Positions 63,374 to 64,000 of a DNA stretch of 64,000 nt are shown in pieces (positions within the stretch are counted from its first letter, which is position 1; every line of letters starts with the position of its first letter). The translations under genes and the position numbers were made by a program. A model generated the notes under the pieces. The model was not told the DNA's origin. It saw nothing but the letters and a program-made list of their open reading frames with translations, and ran no database searches. Origin of the DNA: Hymenobacter jeongseonensis (GTDB lineage Bacteria > Bacteroidota > Bacteroidia > Cytophagales > Hymenobacteraceae); NCBI RefSeq assembly GCF_015694725.1, contig NZ_JADQDQ010000001.1, forward strand, positions 372,001 through 436,000, in the 5' to 3' direction.

Positions 63374-64000
63374 CTAGCGCACGTTGCCGCCTGTGTCGAG
63401 GGTGCCGGCATCGGGAGCGTTGCGGCTGCCTTCCCAGGTCCGAACGGTGGGGCCACTGGTTGGGCTGGTGGGCTGGGCATCGGGGCCGGCCTCGTGCACG
63501 GGACGTGGGCTGCTGCTTTCGGGCGAACCCAAGCCGGAATCCGTATTGGAGTGCTGCTGGCCCCGGTCAACGGTGCCATGCTGCTTAGCCGACTCGCGGG
63601 CGGGCTCGGGGCGCTCGGGGGCGTTGGGCGAGGCCGGACCTGCCGACATCGAAGCGGCCATGCGCTCAGCCGAAGCTTTGTGCTCTTCAGTTTCGCCTGC
63701 TACTGCCAAGGACGGACGGGTGGTTTCCCACTCGGTAAATTTGTCCATTTCAGTCTTGAGCGTAGTGGAGAACCACGCCACCAAGGCCACGTCGTCGAGC
63801 AGGCCCAGCACCGGAATAAAGTCCGGAATTAAGTCAATCGGGCTCAGGAAATAGATGAGCACGGCCACAGCAGCGGCAATGGTGGTGCCGGGCACGCCCG
63901 TGTACTCACCCGACATCGACGCCTTGATGAGCCGGAACATAGTCTGAAGGGTTTCCCAAGCCTCGTGCGCCAGCGTGCCCACGTCGTTTTTGTCGCTGGC
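63374..64000 (-). CDS. DUF1232/YkvA-type membrane protein (5' end outside the window)
   Basis: A DUF1232 core is clear: LIYFLSPIDLIPDFIPVLGL and LDDVALVAWF. It is a short membrane-associated domain with the SPIDLIPD signature. A long polar C-terminal tail (about 110 residues, Ser/Pro/Glu rich) follows, unlike the compact YkvA family. The frame is open to the right window edge; a GTG at 63982 could start it, but family members begin earlier, so the gene is treated as partial. Function is unknown. Confidence 0.8.
   Translation of the reverse strand, partial: ASDKNDVGTLAHEAWETLQTMFRLIKASMSGEYTGVPGTTIAAAVAVLIYFLSPIDLIPDFIPVLGLLDDVALVAWFSTTLKTEMDKFTEWETTRPSLAVAGETEEHKASAERMAASMSAGPASPNAPERPEPARESAKQHGTVDRGQQHSNTDSGLGSPESSSPRPVHEAGPDAQPTSPTSGPTVRTWEGSRNAPDAGTLDTGGNVR

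Overview
The window reads as chromosomal DNA of a gliding-type Bacteroidota, most likely a Hymenobacter-like member of the Cytophagales. This is inferred from the high G+C content, the TAnnTTTG-type promoter motifs, the gldKLMN/PorP-type IX secretion genes, several secreted proteins ending in type A T9SS sorting domains, and Bacteroidota-specific families (DUF4271, PorW/SprE, an F1Fo operon without atpD/atpC). No tRNA, rRNA, CRISPR array, prophage or insertion sequence was recognised.

Layout. 1-7.2 kb: cyanophycinase, a MORN-like lipoprotein, YraN, LipB, a conserved hypothetical, a WecA/MraY-type transferase, a DUF4271 membrane protein and HemD. 7.3-13.2 kb: the T9SS/gliding block PorP/SprF, gldK, gldL, gldM, gldN, closed by a strong terminator. 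13.2-20.9 kb, minus strand: uvrC, a class A penicillin-binding protein and the T9SS lipoprotein PorW/SprE. 21.1-27.5 kb: the F1Fo ATP synthase operon (atpZ, a small membrane protein, atpB, atpE, atpF, atpH, atpA, a 58-codon unknown ORF, atpG), with hairpins and palindromic repeats between several subunits. 27.6-38.2 kb: an accessory region with three large T9SS cargo proteins, a tiny protein that is almost only a signal peptide plus a T9SS sorting domain, a frameshifted pseudogene, and a truncated HAD phosphatase copy joined to the tail of a lost T9SS gene. 38.3-47.5 kb: housekeeping and repair enzymes (PafA-like phosphatase, pyrophosphatase, DUF6766, UbiA-like, Nnr, RBBP9-like hydrolase, MsrB, another T9SS protein, SdaAA). 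47.5-55.5 kb, minus strand: TlpA-like thioredoxin, a channel-like membrane protein, LutB, two M28 peptidases and IspF. 55.8-62.9 kb: a TetR regulator with a visible palindromic operator, followed by a TolC/adaptor/RND efflux set. The end holds an acyl-carrier-like protein lacking the usual serine and a partial DUF1232 protein.

How it fits together. GldK/GldN and GldL/GldM build the T9SS ring and the proton-driven motor, PorP/SprF and PorW/SprE support it, and the cargo proteins at 27.6-37.4 and 45.2-46.4 kb carry the C-terminal signals that the machine exports. The F1Fo operon lies divergently beside porW, and both the ATP synthase and the GldLM motor use the proton gradient. The efflux operon has the classical regulator-outer membrane factor-adaptor-pump order. 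The less ordinary content is in the 30-38 kb accessory stretch, the dispersed palindromic repeats, the small ORF in the atp operon, the serine-less carrier protein and the degenerate channel.
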